Assembly (NCBI RefSeq): GCF_037975245.1
Contig: NC_092562.1
Coordinates: forward strand, 31,374,554-31,438,553
DNA length: 64,000 nt
Origin: Apostichopus japonicus
Taxonomy: Eukaryota > Echinodermata > Holothuroidea > Aspidochirotida > Stichopodidae
Direction: 5' to 3'
Program-made: the position numbers and the translations under genes
Notes under the pieces: generated by a model
The model's database searches: none
Told to the model about the DNA's origin: nothing
Seen by the model: only the letters and a program-made list of their open reading frames with translations
In this document: piece after piece, positions 38,501 through 50,200 of the stretch
How the letters are laid out: each line of letters starts with the position of its first letter
Numbering within the stretch: the stretch's first letter is position 1

Positions 38501-41500
38501 TCAGTGGTGGTGACCTGCATGATCTGTTTTGGCCTAAAATACGAAAAAGATGCCAAAGTTGGTACAGATTTGTACTTTTAATGTTATTAGTATACAGATT
38601 ACCAAATAATGCTGACACAGAGAATACTGAGATAATGGTTTCATTAACTTATATCTTTGTTAAGATAAAATAGCAAAATAAATGACAGCCTGAAACATCT
38701 GATTAAAAAACCACCAGTATTGGCTCAAAAATATGCCAGAAGGTTGAATACTGGTCACTCATGATCAAACATCATTAGTTTTGCTTCCAATTAATTATCT
38801 GATTTAACACCTCTCCTCACTGTCAACAATTAATTTGGAGGCTCAGAAATTCCCAGAAAGTGAATTTGAAAACTTTAAGCAGTCATAACATCAACTACGT
38901 GGTGAACTTTTTGAGGAAAACGAAGTTGCTTAATTTTGGCATCCATTGTAGTACTAATTGCTTTTGACACAGGTCATAGGATATGTACAGTATGAACATC
39001 TTTACATTCATGCTCTGAATATAAAAGGAGTACAAAAAGACAATATGAGATATTGGACAGAAAACTTTGGACAGAATATGTTACTCTAGTCTAGTCCCAC
39101 AAAATTGCAACTAAGAAATGATGATAGGCAAATATTGCACAAATGAAATCATAAATTTTAGGGATTTTCTATTGGCTGGTGGGGATTGCTTAGCAAAGGT
39201 GCAGGAAACTGTAGGCATTGCTAAGTCTAAACCACATTTTCATAGCATTTTGTGAGGTAAAAGATTTGAATTTTTTAGTGATATTTTGTAAATGCATCTG
39301 GGAACAGCTGAATGTACGATGTTATCACCAATTCAGCTGAAAATGTTTGTCTCTCTCTTTATAATAATGAACTCACTTATTCAAAGTGGAAAATAATATT
39401 GCCACCTAAAAAGTTGCATTTTGATGAGTTTTTTAAAGATTTAAAAAAACAATACAATTAACAGCTAAAATTCCAAATATATCACATTTCGAAGATAGAT
39501 CAGCAAGACGATTAAAACAAGAAGAAAAGCTTTACAAGAACATCTAGCACGACAGACAGCCTACTGTGATCTGGAAGAATGGAGGGTCTCATTCTGAATA
39601 AGATATTGAAATGGCTTGGTTAGAAAGATTAAAATTAGTTACAAACCAGCTGCAACTTTAAGGATGCCGATTGATAGAGAGTAGGTCAACAAGTTCAAAC
39701 AACTTTAGTGATGCACTGTGGTGACCACAAGTGCTAGCTAGGGTCAGCGGCAAAATTGAGGTGTAATCGAAAGTAGTAGGAGTTTGAAAGGATTGTTAGG
39801 GACAACATTTTATTTTCTGTACCCATAATTGATGCTTAAAAAAGAGAATGAACACCAATAAGCGATCTGACGTGATTTATCATTCAACTGAACTTACCGG
39901 GAATACAGCTGACTTCTCTGTCACAATACCGTGTGGTTTAGTCTGTAAAAGGAGAAAGAGTATAAATATTCAAAATAGACACAAACTAAGGATCATATTT
40001 ATTTACAGTTCATGCACAGTGTTCTGTGACATTGCTTTTTAACATGCAGTCATAAACAATTCCATCAAATTAAGATTTTATGCTACAGTAATATGACATG
40101 CTGAATAATATTATATTTCATTTTAATATAATCCCAACAAATTTGAACAATGCAATCCCAATAAAAACTTGGATGCAACATTACACGTTGGCAAACAACT
40201 TGGAGTCTAATAAATGTCTTGGAGTCTGATAAATTCATTATGAAAGTCACCCCCCCCCCCCCCAAAAAAATATATATATATATGTGAAGCTTTGAAGTAC
40301 AAAGTCTGTGTCCAGAGATCTTCTTTCGGTTTAATTCTCGGCCACCTACCGTACACTGAATAACAATGACTCTAAAATGGTGAGATAGATCATGTTGAAA
40401 TATGAGAGTGAATCTTTGAATATCCAAGGAGAGCAGTTTTCAAGTCTTAGACAAAACATGGATAGCTGATAGGCAGCTAACCAATATAGAGTAAAAAACT
40501 GTAGTTGAAGGAGAATAAATCCTTACTGCTACATGGTATTTCACAAAGTAGTGTGCTGTCCACGCTGGGATAACTAAAAGTACCAGGTACTTCTTCGTGT
40601 GAAGCCATCCACGAAACAGTCTTCCACCCTAAAAAGGAAAAAAGGGAAATTTGATAACTTTCTTACATATTTTCATCTTCATGCAGAGAGAAGCATTCAA
40701 TGCACTTTTTAGCATATATATAGTAAAGGCTTCATAACTGACGCACCCCCGTAATTGACGCACCTTCAATTATTACTAGCAACGATACAGAAGGCCACCT
40801 AAACTTTTTGCAGTCAAGCAGAATTACATATTACATGAGTTTGAATCCATTTCAGTTATTTGCTGACCAAATTGTGGTATTTTTTTAAGCTTTTAACACC
40901 CTCCCCCTAGTTTTACACACTTTTTGGACATTTGGAAATCTTACTCCCTAAAAATAACCAAAATTACTTCAATATGATAACACAACTCTATGGGACCTGA
41001 CCTGTCTAAGCTTAGAGGTTCAGAGCATAGCAAACAGCATCCAAAGTCAATGGATGTATACTTAGGCATACACTACAGTTAGCTTATCGACGCATGTGTC
41101 AATTTAGGGGAATGAAAGAACTTGACACAGCAGACATTTTGTGGTCAAATTCTTCTCAATTGTACGTTGCATAGACACAGAACAATAAATATTTTGATAT
41201 CATTACATTTCTGAGGGACTAAACATATGAAAAGTGCAGGCAGTTGAGTGATTTTGATTTTATGTTGACCGACATCGTCAATCCAATCCTTAAGTGCGTC
41301 AATTATGAGCCCACCATGCTATATACTGGAACAATCACAATACAAACACTACAAATCTCAAAATTACAATTTGTTTTTAGTTGGTTCAAGAAGTTGAAAA
41401 GAAAGATACCATTCATTTGTAATTTTCTGAATTAATGTCCATACAGTGTTCATAGAAAAGTACCTTTTGGCTAAGATCATGTGTGGTATCTGTTCCCTTT

Positions 41501-42325
41501 CGAGGGGAATGGTGATACACACCCAACGATGATCACACAGTCAAGGGGACTGGAGTGTGAGCGGATCAGTCGTTTGGTAGTTTGGTTTTAGTGCCCAGGT
41601 TTTTTCCTGGGGCGACTTTTTCTTAAAAGTACCTTGAGTTGAGCACCGGATTAATATCTTTATATAAACTCTGAATTTGTTTTGCTACTGACAAACTATG
41701 GAGAAGATGTAACATTAAGTGTAACAAACTAAAATATACCTGCATGGTTGGAGCATATTGGATTGGTTTCTAAAACTTACTTTTTCAGCATATTTAACCA
41801 TAAAGGCCTCACCTTCCCCTGTCTGAAGTTTGTACCCCAAAATAGTCTTTGCACCTGACTAAACCTCACATACAGTAGCTTGGGCCTGACCATGCTTGAG
41901 TCAAACATCTACACTATAGTACTAGGCTTAGGCTATCTACAGTATGTTTCATAGGCCTAAGCTACAGTTCAGTTGTAGGTGCTAATTCTACATCTACAGG
42001 ACTCTAAGTCGTCATGAGGAATTATCTGAGGGTTAGGAAGGTAAATAACAAAATTTTCATTTACAGTGGCTACATCGAGAGGTTTGAAAGCATTTCTGAT
42101 GGGGCCAAAAATCCTGTCTCCTATGGTATTCTGTGGGCGATAGTGTATCCTTGGTTCCCTGTGCTCTAAAACTTGATCAGCCAAAAATCTTCGCCTTCGT
42201 GCCCTCTCCTCCTTAATCCATCTGCTTAAAACATAGTCATCTTTCGCCCATGCTGGAACTGCTGGTTCTGCACCAGCAGCCGGTCTTAAATCCACTCTGG
42301 ACAAAGAATGTTTAGGATTGGCCAT
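38501..42325 (-). CDS. NDUFB6: NADH:ubiquinone oxidoreductase subunit B6 (complex I accessory subunit)
   Basis: Accessory single-pass subunit of the membrane arm of mitochondrial complex I. Four exons: 42065-42325, 40527-40628, 39898-39942, 38501-38533, all in phase 0, giving 146 residues (human 128). Residues about 41-59 (RARRRRFLADQVLEHREP) match the family's RRRWLKDQxLSxxEP region. Exon 2 gives the membrane span ending VLLVIPAWTAHYFVKYHV, against human PVWIIHYYMKYHV. Exon 3 reads TKPHGIVTEKSAVFP (human KPYGIVEKKSRIFP). The last exon (AKTDHAGHHH) is the least certain: it is chosen for its strong pyrimidine tract and His-rich end like human DQHH, though an acceptor a few bases further in would also keep a frame open. 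The N-terminus is longer than in human. Intron 1 carries a U2-like insertion. Confidence 0.88.
41467..41624 (+). ncRNA. U2-snRNA-like retro-inserted sequence (SINE or pseudogene)
   Basis: Bases 41463-41497 begin CCTTTTGGCTAAGATCA and continue GTGTGGTATCTGTTC, matching the conserved 5' part of U2 snRNA at about 31 of 35 positions from memory. The rest is not U2. It can fold into a long hairpin (GTGTGGTATC with GATACACAC, inner TTCCC/GGGGAA) and a second hairpin (CCCAGG TTTTTT CCTGGG), ending in T-rich sequence. The 11-bp direct repeats AAAAGTACCTT at 41456-41466 and 41625-41635 flank it, as expected for an RNA copied in by LINE machinery. It lies in NDUFB6 intron 1, opposite strand. Confidence 0.65.
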
Positions 42326-42395
42326 AATTTCGTTGCTGGCCTTTCACAAAGTTACAGGATAGACTGACTGACTAGTGTACACACGTACGTACGTA

Positions 42396-43123
42396 TGGAA
42401 CGCCAAAAGGACCACAGTGACATGTACCACTACTAATTTGACATGTACTACTACTAATTCGAAGTGTACTACTACTAATTTGAAGTGTAATACATGTAAA
42501 ATGTCGCGTACTACTACTAATTCGAAGTGTACTACATCTAAAATGTCGCATACTACTACTAATTCGAAGTGTAATAATACTAATTTGAAGTGTACTACAT
42601 CTAAAATGTCGCGTACTACTACTAATTCGAAGTGTACTACATCTAAAAAGTCACGTACTACTACTAAATTGGGGAGATGGCGCTATTCACAATCTTTCCG
42701 ATACCATGTCATCGAGTTGCGCATCTGCATTAAAATAATGATGAAGAAAACATTCTTCAATACTCTGTTGATTCAAATGTCTATTTTACATCTTATACCT
42801 TGAAGGTCTGTGGCAAATATAGAAAATAGCATATAGTTAGGCACAGCTGGGGAATCAAAAGCATTCTTGACATTTCAATGACGGGGAAATTGCTGCTTGT
42901 GAGTACACTTCGAATTAGTAGTAGTACGCGACATTTTAGATGTAGTACACTTCGAATTAGTAGTAGTACGCGACATTTTAGATGTAGTACACTTCGAATT
43001 AGTAGTAGTACGCGACATTTTACATGTATTACACTTCAAATTAGTAGTAGCACACTTCGAATTAGTAGTAGTACATGTCAAATTAGTAGTGGTACATGTC
43101 ACTGTGATCCTTTTGGCGTTCCA
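42396..43123. mobile_element. Foldback element with arms of short repeats, TA target site
   Basis: The arms at 42396-42666 and 42901-43123 are inverted copies. Both outer ends read inward as TGGAACGCCAAAAGGA then CACAGTGACATGTACCAC. Each arm is built of repeated units such as GTACTACTACTAATTCGAAG and TACATCTAAAATGTCGC, so the arms can pair in many registers. The core of about 235 bp is unique. TA lies directly outside both ends (42394-42395 and 43124-43125), as for Tc1/mariner-type insertion. No coding sequence. Confidence 0.85.
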
Positions 43124-43287
43124 TATTCCGCTTGATGGACATTCATTAACCTTTAAAAATTGACCCAAATCGAATCCTGTTCAAGGCCTAGGCTCATAAG
43201 GTTACTAATTCAATCATCGAATAATAATACTTAGGCTAGTTGTTTAACTTGTTTTTATAGCCCAGGCTTAAACTTTAAAAAGGATAT

Positions 43288-43647
43288 GTGTGAAGACTCG
43301 CGTAAAAAGAAACGTCTAATGCCGGTAATCTGACCTAGTTTCGAATGAGATGTAACAGAAGTGTAAGACACCACCATCGATCCCAGAAAATACACACACA
43401 ACTTGCTACCATTGGTAATTACTATAAGACACTAGTGTACAGTCAGTACATACAGCTACGGTCAATACCCACAACACAGTGTACATACAGTAGCAAACCA
43501 TACAGTGTACATAGCGATGGACATCTCAGCCTTCTCAGGTCCAGCTAAAGATAACAAGGTGTCACGTTTCATTACTGTACTGTCTGCATTTTGTAGCAAC
43601 ACGAACAAAACGTCACTTGCAAGCAATGGAAAGTTAACTTTTTCAGA
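43288..43647 (+). mobile_element. Truncated copy of a GTGAAGACTCGC-ended element
   Basis: Starts GTGTGAAGACTCGCG and is about 85-90% similar by eye to the fuller copy at 56735-57089 over its whole length, but lacks the right terminal inverted repeat. It ends about 320 bp before the F-box start codon. Confidence 0.75.
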
Positions 43648-43966
43648 TGTCTGCAGTCTTCAATGCCTTTAACTGTTACTGACAACTTTCAAGGTTGGTT
43701 GCATGTTCAGCAGAAGGCGCCTTCCAAGTTAATTAATCAATTGATGTTCAGTGGATTGGTCAATTTTTATTTGCTTAACCTTAATACAAGTAATCCTGAA
43801 TTCAGTAATGCACTTAATGAATTACAACAAAGTAAACAGATGAGAATATCATGTAACATATTTTTTCCCTCCAGCATTTATTTAATAGGCCATCGCAAAG
43901 GACATATATTTGAAATGCTTCAGTATATGCAACACAATTAGTGTTGTATTACCTACCAGTCCAATC

Positions 43967-45728
43967 ATGTCAGAAAGTACCAATCTTTTAGTTGGGGAAG
44001 ATGATGAAGTGCCGCAGAAGAGACCAAAAACTCACCAAAGTGTCCAATGCTCGGTACAAGTCAAGATAGAAAGTTTACCAGAATGTTTGCTCTTGCTGAT
44101 TTTTGCAAGGCTTGAACAAGTGACTGACAAATGTTCTGTCGCAAGGTGATTATCTGTTTGATAGAATATGTACGATAATAAATTAATACAAATTTGAAAA
44201 CACAATGTTGAAAAATTATTTAAAGGAAGAGTTTGGCATTTACAATTTTTATTAATTAATGTACTATATTAACTCTCTGTTTTATTGCAGCTGCAATATA
44301 TGAAGAATTTATATTTTTGAGTACCAGTGTGATATGAAGAAAATGCACTGATGAGGGGCCATATACCCTGTCATAATCATTTAAAGTTAATTATGAACTG
44401 AATATTAATTAATTCTATATGGCATCGTGAACATATTTGTATAAACGAGCAAGTAACAAATATGCTGTATGGTAAGTTCGAGCATATATTTGTAAATCTG
44501 AAACTTTCAATTGCTGCTGAGTATTGTCCACCAATACTGGTAACCTAAGTGGTGTTTTTTTGTATGATTAATAAACATTACCCTAAATCTTACAAGCCAT
44601 AACCCCTCCACCCTCCAAATGTGGAATGAAGAAATATTCAGGTATAGGCCATATGTATGTCAAGTGCTATCTACTAGTATGGCCATAGATATATTAAGTA
44701 TTTTACTAACTTGCTGTAAAGTCTTGTGTGAATCAAAACTTTTTTTCCCTCATCTTCATGTTTTTCATAAATTTGGGGAAGTCTACATTTACCTTGTTCC
44801 TCTTTAAGAGTTTGTATTTCCTCTTCATGTTAGGACTTGCCGGTCTTGGAATCGAATTGCCAAGGATGCAGTACTGTGGAAAGACTATGCACTGCAAGAG
44901 ACAAAAAGTGACTTCACAACTGTACGGACATTCATAGCAAGCGGTCTCGGCAGCTGTCTAATAGACCTCGATCTTCAAACGTTTTCTAGTCAGAGTGACT
45001 TTCTTTATAACAAGAAAGTTTGGCCATCTTTTTCAAATCTTGAGAGACTGAGGATATCTAGTATTGATCTACGTTTACTTGACTTTGAGTTGCTGCCATC
45101 TTCACTGAAGTCACTGACAATTTACACAGATGACCATGTTACTGAAAGCATTCCAGCTAGAGTTAAATGTTCTCAACCGGTCCTTCCAAACCTGGAATAT
45201 CTGGAAATTGAAGACAGTCAAGATGTCTTTGCCAATGATGCTATTGAGGAACTGCATGGTCTCCACTTTTTGTTATCTAGTGAGCACCTTCACACTGTGA
45301 TCCTGAAACTAATGCATTATTTTTTCAGCCTGGAAAGCCTCTCCAAGATATCAAAGCAACTGAAGAATGCCAGACATATTTGTCTGCATTCCAACGCTAT
45401 TTGTGACCAACGATTTAAAGCGTTTGTATCTCAACTAGAGAATGTTCAGATCTTAAATCTACAGTTTTCTGAGATTGAAGCAGATATGGAAACATTAATA
45501 GTACCAAGCATAAGCAATCTAAAGACACTGCAGGAAATTTATCTATCCATGTTTTGGGAATTAAGACCAGATCATGTTAAAACTATGGTGAAATCTTTGC
45601 CGGAATTAAGACGGATCAATGTTTATCGCTGTAGGTGGATCAAGGAGGTCCATTTAAATGAAATTGAGAAGATGAGAGAGGGATTGAAATGTGAATTCCC
45701 CAGGTACATGCGACTGAGTTTATTTTAA
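43967..45728 (+). CDS. F-box protein, probable FBXL-type with LRR-like C-terminus
   Basis: Probable substrate-recognition subunit of an SCF ubiquitin ligase; the F-box would bind SKP1. Two exons: 43967-44145 and 44834-45728, giving 357 residues; the GT-AG join is phase 2 and restores the F-box. The F-box spans about residues 33-80: IESLPECLLLLIFARLEQVT, then SVARTCRSWNRIAKDAVLW, matching the LPxELLxxIFxxL...C+xWxxLAxDxxLW pattern. From about residue 115 there are repeating L-x-x-L-x-L elements (FSNLERLRIS, LPNLEYLEIE, LENVQILNLQ, LKTLQEIYLS, LPELRRINVY) typical of irregular leucine-rich repeats. An AATAAA lies 95 bases after the stop. I cannot assign it to a named orthologue; the substrate is unknown. 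Confidence 0.85.
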
Positions 45729-47249
45729 TTTATTGACCAACAGCCTTCGTCACATGATAATCCCAGACATGAGAGCTGGATGAAACACCATCAGCTGGTT
45801 AGGTTTGACAAATACATGAGCAAATAAAATATCTTGCTTGGTTCCTTACAATATTTATAGCTACAGCAGAGGATTAACCTCAGAATCTTTGACTTTCCAA
45901 GGCAAAATAAAACATCTAAGCTGTGAGCAATAGCCAGGAGGTAACTTTTATTTTGACTTACACAGAGAGAACAGAATCTAATTCAATATAGGCTGAATCG
46001 TATTATGAATACATACACTTTGTTTATTTGAACTTCACCCTGTTTGCTTCAAGGTTGTAACTGTAGAGTGTGGTACCAATGGCAACTCTTTCTTTGTCAT
46101 TGGCTAAAATGTCAAAACAAACTTTGAAAACCAGGTATTCTTTGTTGTGAAAACTTGTATTGCTTTCTAAAATATGGTAATGTACAATGTTTGTGCTACT
46201 AAAATAACTTAAAAATGATCTTTGAAACATGATACAACCTTAAACTTGATACAGTTCTAATGAAACATTTGCAACACTTTACAAGCATTTCCTTTTGGCT
46301 CTGAAGACTCTAACAAATGACTTCAGTGATTATGATTTGTATCTTACTAATCAATCCTTGGCTAATAGCACATAAAAGCTACTTGTGGAATTAATACAAA
46401 CATATTAAACCTGCTTTCATTGAGAGGAGATATTGACATTGCTTAGCAATTTTATTAAACGATGACAAAATCAATTATCCACCTAATTTAATGTAACAAA
46501 AATGTTTAAAAAAATGAAGTAAGTGCATTAGGCAGTTCAATATATCACTACATAATTAAAGGGAGATAAAAAAAACTCAGATAAACATGTTGCTGATTGT
46601 GATAGGATTAAAGTTCCATTTCCAAAATTTGGTGACCAATAGATGTCCATTCTGTTAGATGAAACTTTCCAAGACACATTTAGGCAGATTTAATTTGTAT
46701 TGATCTGCCAGTTTTTGTTATTTTATTTTGTTTATGTCATTTAGTCTTTTGCTATTTGAATATATAGGAATACTCCTTGTTAGTGCTATAAAGTGCACTA
46801 GATATAACACAAGTGTCATGAACTACTAATCAAACTGTAAGCAATTCAAAACAGTTGCTGTCAAATGTTGGTCATTCTCAAATACTTTTTTATTTCTCAT
46901 TTATTTCTCATTCTCAAATAATTTTTAAAGGTTATTTGATATTTTGATATTTTTTTATTTTAACTTTATTTTAAGAGGGTAGCAGGGTTAACGTGGTCGC
47001 AGGTTATACAGTTTTGAACTGCATGTATCTCAGTTTTTGAATAATCAAATCAGGGAAAATACTTTTTGTAATTCATTACAGGAGATAAGCACACACTTAT
47101 GAATTTAATCTTTTGCGAGATAACCAGACCCAGCCTTACAAATGGCTGAATATTATGCTGATATGGTGATGAATATACTTTAAAGCAATATTCTTTTTGG
47201 ATGGACTTCTTCTTTTGGTTCTGTTTAAAGCTGTGTAAAGTATCCTCTG
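45729..47249. other. Intergenic region between convergent F-box gene and PIF1
   Basis: Holds the 3' sequence of both genes, with AATAAA for the F-box gene at 45823-45828 and minus-strand AATAAA copies near 46953-46970 for PIF1. No gene or repeat family was recognised in the remaining AT-rich sequence. Confidence 0.6.
45823..45828 (+). terminator. Candidate poly(A) signal of the F-box gene
   Basis: AATAAA 95 bases after the stop codon. Confidence 0.5.
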
Positions 47250-50200
47250 CTACTGTAGAGGCCTCTGGTTTTCCTGATCTCCAAAATATTCTCCAAGGTA
47301 TGCCTGGTTTACCATCTGCTGTTTTCTCATGCCTCTGTAGAATTTCAAAACCCTAGGATGAGCTCGGACACAACTACTCTCAAAGTCCAGAACCCTCAAT
47401 CCCTCTAGACTCCTTGCCCTGGACAGAGCGACATAAGCCTGTCCACATTCAAATACTTTAGAGAGGGAGATTTCTACACAGTCCAGTGACATACCCTGAA
47501 TGGAAAACAGAAAAATAAAATAAAAGACATATCATACTTAATTGACCGTGACAGTAAACTCAGGTCAAACTTTAAAAGCTTCTCCTGACAAGGTCTGTGG
47601 GGTTCCTGGGAAGAATATGATTTATACCAACAAAGTAACATAAACAATGAACAAGCTGAAGAACAAAGCATCACCATAGTAACCGTAAAGTTTAAGCAAT
47701 TGTCACAAGCTGATTGATGACTTTTTCTGCATTGAAATGACAAGTTGGTGAGTGAAGGGGTAAGGAAGGCGGCAGCCTCAATGCCTGGGTCCAGAAAATA
47801 TGGACAGGAACTGGGAAAATATGGGATAAAAAAAAGTATCCTAATTTTCATTATACACTCTAGGAATAATGATGAGTTCAACAGACAATTCTCTTAGGGC
47901 GCTCAACCTGGCTCTCACAGCACCTGGAAAATTTATCACATATGAGGGCTTACAAGATTCAACACACAAATACAGTGCACAAGATTCAACACATAATACA
48001 GCCTGAGCCTACAAGATTCAACACGTAATACAGCTTACAAGATTCAACACATAATACAGCTTACAAGATTCAACACATCATACAGCTTACAAGATTCAAC
48101 ACATTATATAGCTAACTAGATTCAACACATTATACAGCTAACTAGATTCAACACATAATACAGCTTACAAGATTCAACACATCATACAGCTTACAAGATT
48201 CAACACATACTACAGCTTACAAGATTCAACACATAATACAGGTTATACAGCTTACATATTCAACACATACTACAGTTTACAAGATTCAACACATACTACA
48301 GCTTACAAGATTCAACACATAATACAGCATGCAAGATTCAACACATCATACAGCTTACAAGATTCAACACAATACAGCTTACAAGATTCAACACATAACA
48401 GCTTACAAGATTCAACATATAATTCAGCTTACAAGATTCAACATATAATTCAGCTTACAAGATTCAACACATAATACAGCATGCAAGATTCAACACATCA
48501 TACAGCTTACAAGATTCAACACATCATACAGCTTACAAGATTCAACACATCATACAGCTTACAAGATTCAACACAATACAGCTTACAAGATTCAACATAT
48601 CATACAGCTTACAAATTCAACACATAACACAGCTTACAAGATTCAACACATAACACAGCCTACAAGATACCTTCATGATGTTATAATACAACAAAGTAAA
48701 GTGTTCTGTCAATTAATCAGTCTGACCATGTCCGATGATGAGAATACTTAATTATTATTAAAAAAAGAACAGCAAATGCACCAAGCAGCTTGATATAATT
48801 TATAAGTTGAGAATTAACTGCCAACAACTGACCTGACTTTTATGAATAGACATTGACCAAGCTAGCTTTAAAGGTAGCTGACGTCTAGTTAGAAGGACAC
48901 CAGCCATGGCCTTAACGGTCCATCGTTCTGGTCTAATGGTCTCCTCTCTTCCACATAGTAACTTTACAACTGGGTAACCTACAAGGTAGAATACAACATG
49001 ATAAATGTTGAAAGGTTTGGTACTGAGATAGCTGGGAATTAAAAATTTAACAGTTCTAAGTTCTAACTGAAGCAAAGTGATACAAAAAGATGCATAATTT
49101 GATGAGATGATACCACATTCAGTGAGGAATCACCTTTACTCAGTTTATGTTACCATGGTAATGTGTGAACATCAAAATGGTCACAAACTACTAATGAAAT
49201 AGACATACCAACACTGTTAAAAATGATTTATAGTTTGGTTAAAGTGTTTTTTTAACTACGTATGTTACCGGTTGAAATCAGCCATGTTTTCTTATTCACT
49301 GTTTAGTCCCTTTTTACATTGAACAAAGTATGAACAATTATCCCTAGCTTTGTTTCTTACCTCGTGGCCCTGCTTCAAACCCTTTCACTACACCTCTAGC
49401 ACCATTCACCAAACCTCGATTCACATCTATATTTTTGGTCAGCATAACCTAGGGTAAAAACAGAAACATTTTTATATAATTTCAATTACTTTAGTTTACT
49501 CAAAGATCCTTACAATGAATGATCTGGAGCACATGGACTGGACCACAATATGCACTCACTGAGTGTAGCTTATGCTAGAATAACAGAGAGTGGAATAAAT
49601 CACAGAAAAGTGTAACTGAAGTCACTCCTTCCTTACAACTGTAATGGAATGTGAACAGGTTCATCAAACTTGTACTGTATGTCTTTGGCAAACTGAATGT
49701 ATATAATTTTGCTTAATCAAAAACGTAACAAAGAGCCAATTTATTCAACTTAAATTTCAAGATAAATTCTGCAAACTTCTTGGAAACCGTTTTTTTTAAC
49801 CCTTTTAACAACTTTCCCTGTCAACTGTTTCTCAATAAAGCAAATGATGAATGATCAACACAAGAAAGCAAGCTTACAACTCTATCTCAGAGAAGGTTCT
49901 TTGCCACATTGAAAAGGGTGTTGATGGAGAACTGATCTCTTGTAACAATAGTCAGTTGCTTACCTGCGCACCAATCTTGAGTTCTATTTTTTGTCCTACG
50001 GGACACTGGCTGTCCAAATGTCGACGAAGCTGAGGATCACTGTCCTGCGATTCAAACAACCTGGACTCGGCTGAAGTAATAAATCATTTTAAATAAGAAT
50101 CTAAACTTAAATCACTGGTGTCCATGAAAATTTATTATTATTTTTATTAGTCCTTATTATTTACTATTAGATAACAGTGTGAAAATGGTAAATTAAACTT

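Larger units (their letters stand above)
42326..43966. other. Divergent spacer between NDUFB6 and the F-box gene
   Basis: Only about 70 bp separate the NDUFB6 ATG from the foldback element at 42396-43123. A truncated MITE-like copy follows at 43288-43647. The rest is probably the promoter and 5' leader of the F-box gene; an acceptor-like TTACCTACCAG lies 8 bases before its ATG. An open frame at 43663-43941 is unexplained. Confidence 0.55.

Noticed and set aside
42375-43168. Long open frames of TTTNSKC-type repeats on both strands
   Set aside because: They are readings of the foldback element's short subrepeats, inverted copies of each other, with no gene structure.
43663-43941. 92-codon open frame upstream of the F-box gene
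   Set aside because: No recognisable domain and no splice join that would fuse it to the F-box exon; probably leader or spacer sequence.
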